In this document: positions 16,251-24,124 of the stretch, one piece after another | Layout of the letters: each line of letters starts with the position of its first letter | Position numbering within the stretch: the first letter of the stretch is position 1 | DNA from: Streptomyces viridochromogenes DSM 40736 | GTDB taxonomy: Bacteria; Actinomycetota; Actinomycetes; Streptomycetales; Streptomycetaceae | DNA length: 37,275 nucleotides | Direction: 5' to 3' | NCBI RefSeq assembly: GCF_000158955.1 | Contig: NZ_GG657757.1 | Span: forward strand, 4,834,236-4,871,510 | The notes under the pieces: generated by a model | Told to the model about the DNA's origin: nothing | The model's input: only the letters and a program-made list of their open reading frames with translations | Database searches by the model: none | Program-made: the position numbers and the translations under genes

Positions 16251-16765
16251 GGGTCGTGTTCCTCTCGAAGTGTGGAACGGCCCGAACGCGGCTCCCGGGT
16301 GGCACCCCGGGGGCCGCTTGCCGTTGAAGCCGGGAACGTCTCGGCTCCCCGCGCCCCGCCCGTACGGCCCCCGCGCGGTACGCGGGCCCGGACGGGCGAG
16401 GGAGGCAACCGGCCGCAGCGCTAGCCGCTGCGATGGCAGGTAGAGAGCGGACCGGTTCGGCCGTGAGCGTGCGTTCCGCTCGCGGACCTGGATGACGTAC
16501 TGGCGCCCGCCGGCCGATCCGTCACGGCGGCGCCCAAAGTCTTCGTCGATGCACTGGAATGCCTCTCTGCCGAGGTCAACAGGGGTGAAGCACTGCAAGG
16601 GGGACCACGTCCCCACCCTCCGGCCGTTGCTCGCGGTCGCCGGGCCACCTCGCCAGTACGGGCCGAAACCCTGTTCTGCCTGGCCTTCAGCGGGATTGCA
16701 GCGTCCCCGCCTTCTGCGCATGCGGCATGAAGCCGCCTTCCGGCCGAGGTGTTGCGTTCGGCCGT
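16251..16765 (-). other. Long untranslated leader of the transfer operon
   Basis: No credible gene is seen on either strand; open frames here lack ribosome binding sites and family features. On the minus strand it is the leader between promoter and first gene. It contains GC-rich inverted segments, for example CCCGCG-cggta-CGCGGG near 16375-16391. A leader of this length could hold a regulatory RNA structure, but nothing matches a riboswitch I know. Confidence 0.5.
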
Positions 16766-16806
16766 TGCAGTACCTGTTTTACAGGTACTGCATGAGGGTC
16801 CGTCAA
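16766..16806 (-). promoter_or_regulatory. Leader-operon promoter with palindromic operator over the -10
   Basis: On the minus strand TTGACG (16801-16806) and TGTAAA (16778-16783) are exactly 17 bases apart, a standard housekeeping promoter. A perfect palindrome, TGCAGTACCTGT-TTT-ACAGGTACTGCA (16766-16792), lies across the -10 and part of the spacer. A dimeric repressor here would block the promoter. The GntR protein encoded at 18762-19223 is the natural candidate, by analogy with KorSA of pSAM2. Confidence 0.82.
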
Positions 16807-16897
16807 GTACGTCGAGGGAACCTCTCGTTCTTCGCGCCTGGACTTCTTGGCGCACCATCAGAATCGCCGCAGGTCAGGGGCGTTCGTAACCGCACTC

Positions 16898-16949
16898 TTG
16901 GAAACCTTGGGGAGCGCTGACTACGCTCAAGAAGTCCCTACAAGTCCCT
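16898..16949 (+). promoter_or_regulatory. Putative promoter and direct repeat ahead of the HTH/DUF5919 gene
   Basis: TTGGAA (16898-16903), 18-base spacer, TACGCT (16922-16927). Right behind it AAGTCCCT occurs twice with a 10-bp period (16932-16939, 16942-16949), one helical turn, which could be an operator. The ATG follows at 16962 after AGGGGGT. Confidence 0.5.
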
Positions 16950-16961
16950 CAGGGGGTGTAG

Positions 16962-17729
16962 ATGTCCAACGAGCGCTTGAGGTCGGCTCTGTTAGCGCGT
17001 GGCATGACTGTTCAGGACCTGGCCGAAGAGATCGGCGTCATCCCGAAGACGGTCGAGCGTTGGATTACGCAAGGGAAGGTGCCGTACCGGCGTCACCAGT
17101 ACGCGACAGCGACAGCGCTCAAGGTTGACGTGACAACGATCTGGGAAGACGGCCGGACCATCGAGAGCGCGGCGGACCTGTCCAAAGCCGAGATAGTGAC
17201 CGTCTACCCGCACCGCCATACGGTGCCACCAGGGCTCTGGCGAGAGCTCTACGGCCGCGCTGAGCGGAACCTGGACGTGCTCGTCTACTCCGGGTTGTTC
17301 CTCTCCGAGGACCCGCTGTTCCATGACCTGGTGAAGGCAAAGGTAGAAGCCGGAGCCCAGGTGCGCATCCTGCTCGGCGACCCCGAGTGCGCTGCCGTAC
17401 GCCAGCGCGGCATCGACGAGGGCCACCAGATCATGGGCGGCAAGATCCGCAATGCCCTGCTCCACTACCGCGCCCTCATGCGGAGCCATCCGGACATCGG
17501 CTTCCGGCTGCACGACTCGACGCTCTACAACTCGATCTACCGGGCCGACGACGAGATGCTGGTGAACCCTCATGTCTACGGCATCGGCGCCTTCATGGCG
17601 CCCGTCCTTCATCTGCGCCGTCTGCCTGGTGGCGGCATGTTCGACACGTACGCGAATAGCATCGAACACACCTGGGAGAACGCCCGCCCGATCACCGAGC
17701 AGGACACAGCAAGTATCACGGGAGTCTGA
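16962..17729 (+). CDS. HTH (XRE-like) protein with DUF5919/phospholipase-D-like C-terminal domain
   Basis: 255 residues. Residues 1-60 form an HTH (RGMTVQDLAEEIGVIPKTVERWITQGKVP). The rest resembles the DUF5919 region with a PLD-like core: VYSGLFLSEDPLFHDL, then VRILLGDPEC and a C-terminal YRADDEMLVNPHVYG, but without a clean HKD motif. Codon 11 is TTA (16992-16994), so synthesis should depend on the bldA leucyl-tRNA and be late in development. The Nudix gene starts three bases after the stop, so the pair is one operon. Role unknown; a DNA-binding sensor of the element is a fair guess. Confidence 0.82.
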   Translation: MSNERLRSALLARGMTVQDLAEEIGVIPKTVERWITQGKVPYRRHQYATATALKVDVTTIWEDGRTIESAADLSKAEIVTVYPHRHTVPPGLWRELYGRAERNLDVLVYSGLFLSEDPLFHDLVKAKVEAGAQVRILLGDPECAAVRQRGIDEGHQIMGGKIRNALLHYRALMRSHPDIGFRLHDSTLYNSIYRADDEMLVNPHVYGIGAFMAPVLHLRRLPGGGMFDTYANSIEHTWENARPITEQDTASITGV

Positions 17730-17732
17730 ACC

Positions 17733-18206
17733 ATGGGACGTATCGACTACCTGCACGACCCCGATGCCCCGCCGGCCAACTCGGTTGTGCCGTCCGTCGT
17801 CGCGTTCGTGCAGAACGACGCGGGACAGGTGTTGATGATTCAGCGCTCCGACAACGGGCGCTGGGCACTGCCCGGTGGTGGTCACGACGTGGGGGAGTCG
17901 ATCAGCAACACCGTTGTGCGCGAAGTCTGGGAAGAGACCGGAATCAAGGCGGAGGTCGTCAACGTGTCCGGGCTCTACACGGACCCCGGACACGTGATGC
18001 AGTACGACGACGGCGAGGTGCGCCAGCAGTTCAGCATCTGCTTTCGCGCGCGGCCGGTCGGCGGTGAACTCCGTACGAGCAACGAGACGACTCAGGTCCG
18101 CTGGGTCGACCCAGCGGACCTGACGACGTTGGACGTGCACCCCACGATGCGGCTCCGGATCGAGCACGCCATGGACGGGGCGCGCACGACTCCCTACATC
18201 GGCTGA
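17733..18206 (+). CDS. Nudix hydrolase, possible Pif-type transfer-immunity factor
   Basis: 157 residues with a complete Nudix box, GGHDVGESISNTVVREVWEETGI, matching Gx5Ex7REUxEExGU, preceded by the substrate-side QRSDNGRWALPGG. Such enzymes hydrolyse nucleoside diphosphate derivatives. In pSAM2 the Nudix protein Pif prevents redundant transfer into cells that already hold the element, so a similar role here is plausible but not shown. The ribosome binding site GGGAG precedes the ATG. The 3' end overlaps the convergent HD-domain gene by 13 bases. Confidence 0.9.
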   Translation: MGRIDYLHDPDAPPANSVVPSVVAFVQNDAGQVLMIQRSDNGRWALPGGGHDVGESISNTVVREVWEETGIKAEVVNVSGLYTDPGHVMQYDDGEVRQQFSICFRARPVGGELRTSNETTQVRWVDPADLTTLDVHPTMRLRIEHAMDGARTTPYIG

Positions 18207-18760
18207 CGCTTGGCGGCGGCGACGCGTTCGAGCACGCGGGAAGTGCAGGCCAGGATCTCCGGCTCGGCCCGGCGGATGAACTGCCCGATCAGGCTGTCCG
18301 GCCCGTATCGCCCGGCGATCTCATTGATCCGGTCGACCGGGTTCGTGGACGTGCCGTCCGGCGTGGTGTTCATGTCGCAGTAGCAGAGCGCATCGTTCAG
18401 GTGCGCGCTCTCGCGAGGAAACTCGCCCTCCAGTTCCTCGCGCATACCGCGTGCATCCGCCTCCATCCAGGCGCAGGAGTGGTGAGCGACGAGGTTGATG
18501 ACCCGTTTGTCGGCGCCGGCCACATCCCGGAGGTAGCGCGCGCCGTCCAGCGGGTGAAAGCCCGTCTTGGCCAGGTCCGGCGCATAGCCGATGTCGTGCA
18601 GGACCGCTGCGGCCTCCAGCAGGTCGGCGTCCTGGTCGAGAACGAGCCCGATCGTGCGGGCCCGCTCGGCGACCCCAAGACAGTGCTTCCACCGCCGCGG
18701 CAACGGCTCAGCGAGCAGGGACTCAGCCAGGGGATAGGCCCACTCCGTCAACTTCGGCAA
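18194..18760 (-). CDS. HD-domain phosphohydrolase
   Basis: 188 residues. The metal site is visible as HCLGVAERA (first His), VLHDIGY (His-Asp), VAHHSCAW (His-His) and a later Asp (DALCYCD), the order of HD hydrolases acting on nucleotides or phosphodiesters. The TTG start at 18758-18760 lies one base after the GntR stop codon, with GAGAGGAG upstream, so it is coupled to the repressor. AICEs often carry an HD gene near Nudix and GntR genes. The substrate is unknown. Confidence 0.88.
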   Translation of the reverse strand: MPKLTEWAYPLAESLLAEPLPRRWKHCLGVAERARTIGLVLDQDADLLEAAAVLHDIGYAPDLAKTGFHPLDGARYLRDVAGADKRVINLVAHHSCAWMEADARGMREELEGEFPRESAHLNDALCYCDMNTTPDGTSTNPVDRINEIAGRYGPDSLIGQFIRRAEPEILACTSRVLERVAAAKRQPM

Positions 18761-18761
18761 G

Positions 18762-19223
18762 CTACGAACGCTCCTCTCGAGTTGGCACGGCGCGGACCGT
18801 CCGTACCTTGCCCTGTCCGCCCCCCGCCAGCACGCCGGCTGCCTCCAACTTTTCCAGGGCCTTGGTTACCGTGGGTCGCGAGACCCTAAACCGTCCGGCC
18901 AGCGCGGAGGCGCTGGGGAATGGTTGCCCCACTTCGAGCCCGTCAGCTGTGATGACGTCCGCGATCCGCTGTTCGAGCGGGCGCCGGTCGTGATTCACCC
19001 CAGCGCGCACGACGTGCCACCGTCCGCCCGGCACTGGTTCGGCCACACCTTCCTGCTTCAGCACAGCGAACGCGCGGAGCGCGACCCCACGCGAGACCTT
19101 GTGATCGCTCATCACCTCAGAAACAGCCGGAAGCTCCGTCATGTCCGGCTCCGCCTCGATCCGTGTCTTCAGCGTGTCGGCGATTTTCAGGAAGGTCCCC
19201 CGAGGGTTGGCCTGCTGCGACAC
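18762..19223 (-). CDS. GntR-family repressor with two winged-helix domains (KorSA-like)
   Basis: About 153 residues containing two GntR-type winged helices. The first (about 10-75) has VSEVMSDHKVSRGVALRAFAVLKQEGV; the second (about 80-150) has SALAGRFRVSRPTVTKALEKLEAAGVL. There is no effector-binding domain. In pSAM2 the GntR protein KorSA represses transfer and replication genes, so this is the likely master repressor of the element and the candidate ligand of the palindrome at 16766-16792. The GTG at 19221-19223 is chosen for GGAGGGAGAG upstream; an ATG 15 codons earlier lacks a site. It forms an operon with the HD gene. Confidence 0.88.
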   Translation of the reverse strand: MSQQANPRGTFLKIADTLKTRIEAEPDMTELPAVSEVMSDHKVSRGVALRAFAVLKQEGVAEPVPGGRWHVVRAGVNHDRRPLEQRIADVITADGLEVGQPFPSASALAGRFRVSRPTVTKALEKLEAAGVLAGGGQGKVRTVRAVPTREERS

Positions 19224-19516
19224 TCGCTCTCCCTCCGCTTGACCATGCTCTCCCCTCAAGAATCCCACGGCTCACGACCGTCGTGGAGAGCTCGGACGGC
19301 CATCCCATCTCGCTGAAGCGCTAGGTGTAGGGCCCGGCGTGGGGTGCAGGGTCGAGTGCTTCATCCCAACGTGCGGAGTGCGCTCACGCGGGCATCAGAG
19401 GAGCGAACACCACCTCTGCCGACTGTTGACAGGCGATTTTCACGAACGCCACTCACAACGCCGTTTGTGGTGGTAAAAAGGTCAACCGTTACCTATCTCG
19501 AAATTGTGAGGCCAAC
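19224..19516. other. Divergent region between the repressor and the cargo nuclease
   Basis: No gene. It must hold promoters for the GntR gene (minus) and the OLD gene (plus). A consensus TTGACA is at 19426-19431, but no good -10 lies at the right distance. Base composition falls from GC-rich to near-balanced around 19430, marking the edge of the cargo block. The GTGAGG before the ATG at 19517 serves as ribosome binding site. Confidence 0.5.
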
Positions 19517-21268
19517 ATGGGTATCCCGACTGGATCGGATGGCAACTCGGGCAGCTTCTCGATTTCGATCACGGGAGTTGAGTTGGCATCAGGCGCCAGA
19601 CTAGAGCTTCCTAAGTCGGGCGTTACCGCCATTGTGGGTCCAAATAACTCAGGGAAAACGACTTTTCTCCGTCAAGTCAGACAGCATGTAGCCCAGGGTG
19701 TACAAGCGGCAAACTTGGGGCACCCGGCTTTGGTACTTCGAGTTGAGATGGATAGGACCGGCACGCTCGACGATGCGGTGGCATGGCTGAAAGAGCATGC
19801 CCCGATGACGGAAAGTGAGAGCGGGACCTTCTTTCACCCTCTCAACGGGACGGCTTTTCACGAGATTGCCGTTCGGCAAACACTTCAGGCCGGCCTGTCT
19901 CGCGGGATGGGGGAGCTTCAGAACCTGCTTGTCTTTTATGGTGATGCATGGGGTCGACTTAATGGAGCGCAGGCGACAGAGCAGAGGAACTCCATTTCGG
20001 ATCCTGCGACATCACCTCTCCACCTTCTTCAGGACGACCATGAGATATTCGAGGAGCTAAATCGAATCAGCCTGAATGTCTTCCGACGTCCTCTGACCTT
20101 GGATCGCCTCAGCAAGAATGTCAATCTCAGGGTGGGGCAAACTGATGTTCCCGCGCCGTCAATCGATCGCATCACGAAGGAATATCTAAGCGCCCTCTCC
20201 TCCCTGCCGCAGTTGATGATGCAGGGGGACGGAATGAGAAGTCTGATCGGACTGCTAGCGCCACTGGTTACGTCCACATATCCCATTGTCTTCATCGATG
20301 AGCCCGAAGCCTTCCTGCACCCGCCGCAGGCAGCCGCCATTGGAAAGATCCTCGGGGAGCAGGCAAGGCTCAAGGGGATTCAGATTATATTGGCCACTCA
20401 TGACCGGAACCTTCTTGCAGGTCTCCTTGAATCGGAGGCGAATGTATCGATTGTCCGGCTAGATAGGTCGACCGAGGATGAAACTATTGCCCGGCAGCTC
20501 GATTCTGATGATTTGAGAAAAATTTGGAATGATCCAGTTCTGCGCTATTCTAATGTGCTCGACGGGCTTTTTCATCGGCTTGTTGTCCTTGCGGAGGGTG
20601 ACAGAGATTGTCGTTTCTACGCGGCAGCCCTAGAGGCGGCCGCCTCGGATATCCGCCTACCTTTCCCTCCCGGTGATGTTCTCTTCGTTCCAAGTGGTGG
20701 AAAGGCCGGAATGCCTCGACTTGCCAGGGTCCTTCGATCAGTTGATGTGCCCGTGGCGGTAAGTCCAGATCTGGATGTTTTGAACAACCGTGAAACGATC
20801 AAGGCGATCGTGGGTTCGCTTGGAGAAGACTGGCAGGATATTGATCAGGACTACGCTCTGGCTACTGTTTCATTCCGCCAGTCACGCGATAAGGTGACTA
20901 TTGGGCAGGTCCTTTCGGCGCTGAATGGAATTTTCTCAGGCAGGGAGGGGGAGGTTTTTACGGCTGAGGTAAAGCGAGACTTCTCCGCGCAAATCCGCTC
21001 GAAGGAAAGCCCTTGGTCGAGCTTGAAGGAGTACGGAGAGTTGGCTTTTAGGGGGCAGGCTGCACAAGCAGCGGAGCGACTTCTTGCGAAACTCGACGCG
21101 ATGGGTATCGTGGCTGTGCGTGTTGGGGAGTTGGAGCGATTTGCCCCAACTCTTGGGGTCGCCAAAGGAGCAGCATGGTTGCCTGCCGCGATTGAGGCTG
21201 GGGCTCACAAAGGAGTTGCGGCACGTCGGCATGTAGCTGCTCTGGCCGAGACACTAAGCGGTGCTTGA
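19517..21268 (+). CDS. OLD-family nuclease: ABC-type ATPase fused to TOPRIM
   Basis: 583 residues. Walker A VGPNNSGKTT is at about residue 40. A degenerate signature (MQGDGMRSLIGLL) comes before Walker B PIVFIDEPEAFLHP (about 255-268), and the His switch is ILATHDRN. The second half is TOPRIM-like: Glu in VVLAEGDRDC (about 360) and the DxD in AVSPDLDVL (about 417). This is the OLD (overcoming lysogenization defect) layout, as in stand-alone class 1 OLD proteins and GajA of the Gabija defence system. No UvrD-like GajB is nearby. Codon use is unlike the neighbours (many A/T third positions, ATA, AAA), so it was recently acquired from a lower-GC source. Probable defence gene. Confidence 0.9.
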   Translation: MGIPTGSDGNSGSFSISITGVELASGARLELPKSGVTAIVGPNNSGKTTFLRQVRQHVAQGVQAANLGHPALVLRVEMDRTGTLDDAVAWLKEHAPMTESESGTFFHPLNGTAFHEIAVRQTLQAGLSRGMGELQNLLVFYGDAWGRLNGAQATEQRNSISDPATSPLHLLQDDHEIFEELNRISLNVFRRPLTLDRLSKNVNLRVGQTDVPAPSIDRITKEYLSALSSLPQLMMQGDGMRSLIGLLAPLVTSTYPIVFIDEPEAFLHPPQAAAIGKILGEQARLKGIQIILATHDRNLLAGLLESEANVSIVRLDRSTEDETIARQLDSDDLRKIWNDPVLRYSNVLDGLFHRLVVLAEGDRDCRFYAAALEAAASDIRLPFPPGDVLFVPSGGKAGMPRLARVLRSVDVPVAVSPDLDVLNNRETIKAIVGSLGEDWQDIDQDYALATVSFRQSRDKVTIGQVLSALNGIFSGREGEVFTAEVKRDFSAQIRSKESPWSSLKEYGELAFRGQAAQAAERLLAKLDAMGIVAVRVGELERFAPTLGVAKGAAWLPAAIEAGAHKGVAARRHVAALAETLSGA

Positions 21269-21430
21269 CCGATAGGCCGTCCCCGGGCAGTAGAGCGACC
21301 GATCACCGTCATCTTCCAGAAGTGTGTAGCCCAAGGAGTGGCAGAGGCATGCCCCACCTTGATCTAATAGGACGGGGGCAGCGAGGCGTCTATCGGGCTG
21401 AGGTGTGGTGGGTCGTCAGCCCCACACCGC

Positions 21431-22006
21431 TTAGGCGTTTCCCCATGCTTCAAAGAATCGATTGCGATCGTCCTCAGTCTCGTACGTTCGCCGGCTGGCA
21501 AGCAGCACGTGCCAGGCAGAGGTCTCAGCGTCACGCAGCCACAGCTTTCCGAGGTAGCGACCACCTGCTACGAACGTGTTGTGGTCCAGTGCGCCGCCGA
21601 TCACTTCAGCCACGGCATCGCGCTGCTGCTCGTCGAGGGCTCCCAGGAAACTGAGGACGCGGCCGGCGATGCCTCCTTCGTTTCCGTCGATCAGGTACTT
21701 GAAGAAAGGGCCACCTGCGTTGGCGGGATCAACGTACATAGCAGCATCACCTCCAACACGCCGCAGCGCATCCCAGAACTCACGCCCTTCGGGGGTACCC
21801 GGCAGAGGGAGCGCGGCGAAGAGGTCCACCAGATGGCCGTTGGCCGCTTGGTTGTAGGCGACGTCACAGGCCGCCGCCGATGCGATCCCCGCGACGTGTT
21901 CGGTGTTCAGCCCTACGTCCTCTGGCCAATCCAGTGGAGTGTTCAGCTGGCGGGTAAGGTGCTGGGCCAGTTCGCCATCTTCGCCTAGGTAATGCCGGAC
22001 GATCAC
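21431..22006 (-). CDS. Uncharacterised cargo protein
   Basis: About 191 residues, acidic, soluble and mostly helical; no membrane span or known motif is seen. Features include DAAMYVDPANAGGPFFKYL, a Gly-rich turn, and a C-terminal WHVLLASRRTYETEDDRNRFFEAWGNA. The GTG at 22006 is preferred because GGGGGAA lies just upstream; the frame stays open to 22096. It is convergent with the OLD gene and follows the HNH gene on the same strand after a 167-base gap. It may belong to a cargo module with either, which is not shown. Confidence 0.7.
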   Translation of the reverse strand: MIVRHYLGEDGELAQHLTRQLNTPLDWPEDVGLNTEHVAGIASAAACDVAYNQAANGHLVDLFAALPLPGTPEGREFWDALRRVGGDAAMYVDPANAGGPFFKYLIDGNEGGIAGRVLSFLGALDEQQRDAVAEVIGGALDHNTFVAGGRYLGKLWLRDAETSAWHVLLASRRTYETEDDRNRFFEAWGNA

Positions 22007-22173
22007 AAGTTCCCCCAGTTCAGCGCCAGATGGCGCATAGGGCGGCTTCCTTCCACGTGCCAGTCTGCCCAACTTGGCCCTGATGCACTGAGGCATTTTG
22101 ACAACGTCCGGAAAGGGCCCATGCTGCTGACCCTTTGCAGGGTGTGTAGGTCGGGGTCCGGTACCTGCCTTGC

Positions 22174-22941
22174 TCAGTACCTCCTGGCGTCCGAGAGAGA
22201 AGCCGCAGCACTCTGGATGTTGTCGGCTGCGTTGTTGAGGGCTGTTGGTAGATCTACCACGCGTGCCAGGGTCTGAGCGGCGGAGACCAGCAACTGGATG
22301 TTGTCTTGCAGGTGCGCGAGGTCGTCCCCCGCGTCCATCAGCAAGGGGGCGTTGTCCTGGAGGTGTGCCAGGTTACGGCTGGCCTCATAGACCATCCAGG
22401 CCGTGTCCTCTGAAATGCCTGGCGAACGTCCTTGCATGCGCTCGAGATCAGATTTCAGGACCTTGAGGAGAGACGACAACTCCGGTACTCGGTCCGCGAG
22501 AGTGCCCAGCACCGGAGCAAGCCGATCAACGTACTGTGCCTGCGCTTCTTGGATCATCGTGACCAGCCGAGTTTCGGTCAGTCCGCTCAACCCTGCTAGG
22601 GCGTCTTGCCCCTCGGCTTCGCGAACACGCTTCCATCCCTCAAGGATGTCAACGGTGTACTCCTCGCCGTCCGTGCCGTCCACGCGCTTATGGTGCACAT
22701 TGCACAACAGCAGCAGGTTGGCGAAGCTGTTCCTCTCTTCCACGCTCCACGAGGGGTCGTACCGCTTGCCGCCTGCCTTTAGGGCGCGAATGTGAGCGAT
22801 GTCCAGGTTGAGAACGGGCTTGCCGTCGATGATGCGCACTGTCGGCGCTCCACAGCGGGGGGCGTAGCAGCCGCCCCTCGCTAAGGTCATGAGCGCGGCA
22901 ATGGTCGTGTTGTCGTACTTCCTGTGAGGCTCCTCGGTCAT
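22174..22941 (-). CDS. HNH-type nuclease-like protein with helical repeat C-terminus
   Basis: 255 residues. The N-terminal 100 residues form an HNH finger: GGCYAPRCGAP (Cys pair), LDIAHIRAL (catalytic His region), NSFANLLLLCNVHHKRVDG (Asn and His-His). The C-terminal 150 residues are helical with two near-identical units, NLAHLQDNAPLLMDAGD and DLAHLQDNIQLLVSAAQ, likely a coiled coil or sensor/oligomer domain. Codon 20 is TTA (22882-22884), implying bldA dependence. The ATG at 22941 has a very strong AGAGGAGG. The last gene before attR, it is a typical place for accessory or defence genes. Confidence 0.85.
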   Translation of the reverse strand: MTEEPHRKYDNTTIAALMTLARGGCYAPRCGAPTVRIIDGKPVLNLDIAHIRALKAGGKRYDPSWSVEERNSFANLLLLCNVHHKRVDGTDGEEYTVDILEGWKRVREAEGQDALAGLSGLTETRLVTMIQEAQAQYVDRLAPVLGTLADRVPELSSLLKVLKSDLERMQGRSPGISEDTAWMVYEASRNLAHLQDNAPLLMDAGDDLAHLQDNIQLLVSAAQTLARVVDLPTALNNAADNIQSAAASLSDARRY

Positions 22942-23179
22942 GGTTCCTCCTCTACTCGGCAGTCCTGCCAGGAACCATAGAGGTGGGCACTGACAACAGG
23001 CCTGGAACGCGGCGTAGTTGATGGGACCCTGGCGCAATGCCACTGGTCTCAGATGCGGTCTCACTTGCAGCGGTTTCCGGAGCCGTCCGGTGGTGTCCCT
23101 GGGTGTGCGAATGCAGCTCTGAGCTGTGGACATTGAAGTGTCTGGATGCCCGTGGACAAGTGCGGACCAAGATCAGACA

Positions 23180-23225
23180 ACTCGTAATGCGTAGGTCTCG
23201 GGTTCGAATCCCGAAGGCGGCTCCA
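23180..23225 (+). repeat. attR core, 46-bp direct repeat (tRNA-Thr 3' half)
   Basis: Exact copy of 5261-5306. It is only the 3' half of tRNA-Thr, so it is not a functional tRNA. It marks the right end of the element, and chromosomal DNA resumes here. Confidence 0.95.
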
Positions 23226-23228
23226 TTG

Positions 23229-23263
23229 AAACCCCAGGTCAGCTGGTTGCTGACCTGGGGTTT
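23229..23263 (+). terminator. Native tRNA-Thr terminator, now behind attR
   Basis: 15-bp perfect stem AAACCCCAGGTCAGC/GCTGACCTGGGGTTT with a 5-nt loop and a TTTTCT end. Before integration it followed the tRNA directly. It now caps the attR fragment. Confidence 0.88.
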
Positions 23264-24124
23264 TCTCTTGCTCGGGGCAGGGCGCGGCGCGGTCCCGTAG
23301 GGGGCGCCGTCGTCGCCGGGTGTCGGGAACGGCGCCTCGATGGTCGCCGTCGGCGGCGGAGTGCGGGAAGGCCGGGCGCGGTGGCGGTGGCGTGCTCGCG
23401 CGAGGTGAGGGGGCGTGGTGAAGAAATGCCGGGCGGGATGTGGCGTCGGGATGCGACGATGCGGGTGGAGGCACGCACCTGTTCGAGAGGTTCCCGAGTG
23501 TCTGGTGAGGTGCGCAGGCGCCGCGACGCAGGCGCTGTGAAGATCCCGCCCGGTGCGCAGACCTGGGGCTGGTCGAGGTGAGCCAACAACGGAACGTCTG
23601 GTTTAGACGCTTCCCGCGGCCGTGGACGTAGCGGCCGTACGGCTCGCCCGGCGGCACGGTCGCCGCCCGGAAAAGGGGCCGGGACCGGCCTGTGGGCGAC
23701 GCCGAACTGGTGCGGCGGACAGGCGGGTTGGGTGGCACCGCCGCGCTGTTCCTCGACGGCCCGGAGTTGCTGGAGCTGATCCCGCGAGGGCACCCCGGGC
23801 GGCCCCCGTCGCCCCCCGATCGGCCCCGGTCTGTGGACCACGACCGGCCAGGGCCGACGGCCCTTATCACCGGCCTCCGTCTGTGCGGAGCCTGTGAGCC
23901 GCCTGGATTCGGCCATAAAACGACCCGCTTCCAGAGAAAACTTGACCGGAAGACAAGGCTCGTGGGTCACTTGGAGAAAGGTATTCGTGATCGACTCGGC
24001 GGGTCGACTTGCGGACACGGGGGACACGGGGGTGGCACGGTTGACACCTGGGTATGCCTGTGCAAGGGGACCTCGAAGGCGATCGCTTGCAAGAACTTGA
24101 GTAATCTTGTAATGGGGGAAAGCG
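23264..24124. other. Gene-free region between attR and the biosynthetic cluster
   Basis: No convincing gene on either strand. An open frame on the minus strand (23061-23870) runs back through the tRNA fragment and is Pro/Arg/Ser-rich without a family match, so it is rejected. Notable sites: a short inverted repeat, CGTCT-ggttt-AGACG near 23597-23611; a tandem GACACGGGG repeat near 24013-24032; and TTGACA near 24039. GGGGGAA just before 24125 is the ribosome binding site of the SARP gene. Confidence 0.5.

Larger units (their letters stand above)
5261..23225. mobile_element. Integrated actinomycete integrative and conjugative element (AICE), about 17.9 kb
   Basis: Bounded by the 46-bp tRNA-Thr repeats. 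It carries the full AICE backbone: tyrosine integrase, excisionase, replication genes (prim-pol and a DUF3631 ATPase), TraB/FtsK-type DNA translocase, Spd-like membrane proteins, a Nudix protein and a GntR repressor. Cargo (OLD nuclease, an unknown protein, HNH protein) sits between the repressor and attR. All backbone parts look intact, so the element may still excise and transfer. The family is that of pSAM2 and SLP1, but the replication genes are of the prim-pol type. Confidence 0.95.

Noticed and set aside
16421..16858. Small minus-strand gene in the operon leader
   Set aside because: It spans the promoter and operator, has no ribosome binding site and no recognisable protein features.
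19517..21268. Complete Gabija system
   Set aside because: The OLD gene resembles GajA, but no UvrD-like helicase (GajB) is adjacent.
23180..23225. Second tRNA gene
   Set aside because: Only the 3' half is present; the upstream sequence does not form an acceptor or D arm. It is the attR duplicate.
23061..23870. 269-residue open frame on the minus strand near attR
   Set aside because: It runs through the antisense of the tRNA fragment (SRLRDSNPRP-type translation), is Pro/Arg/Ser-rich, and has no family features or ribosome binding site.
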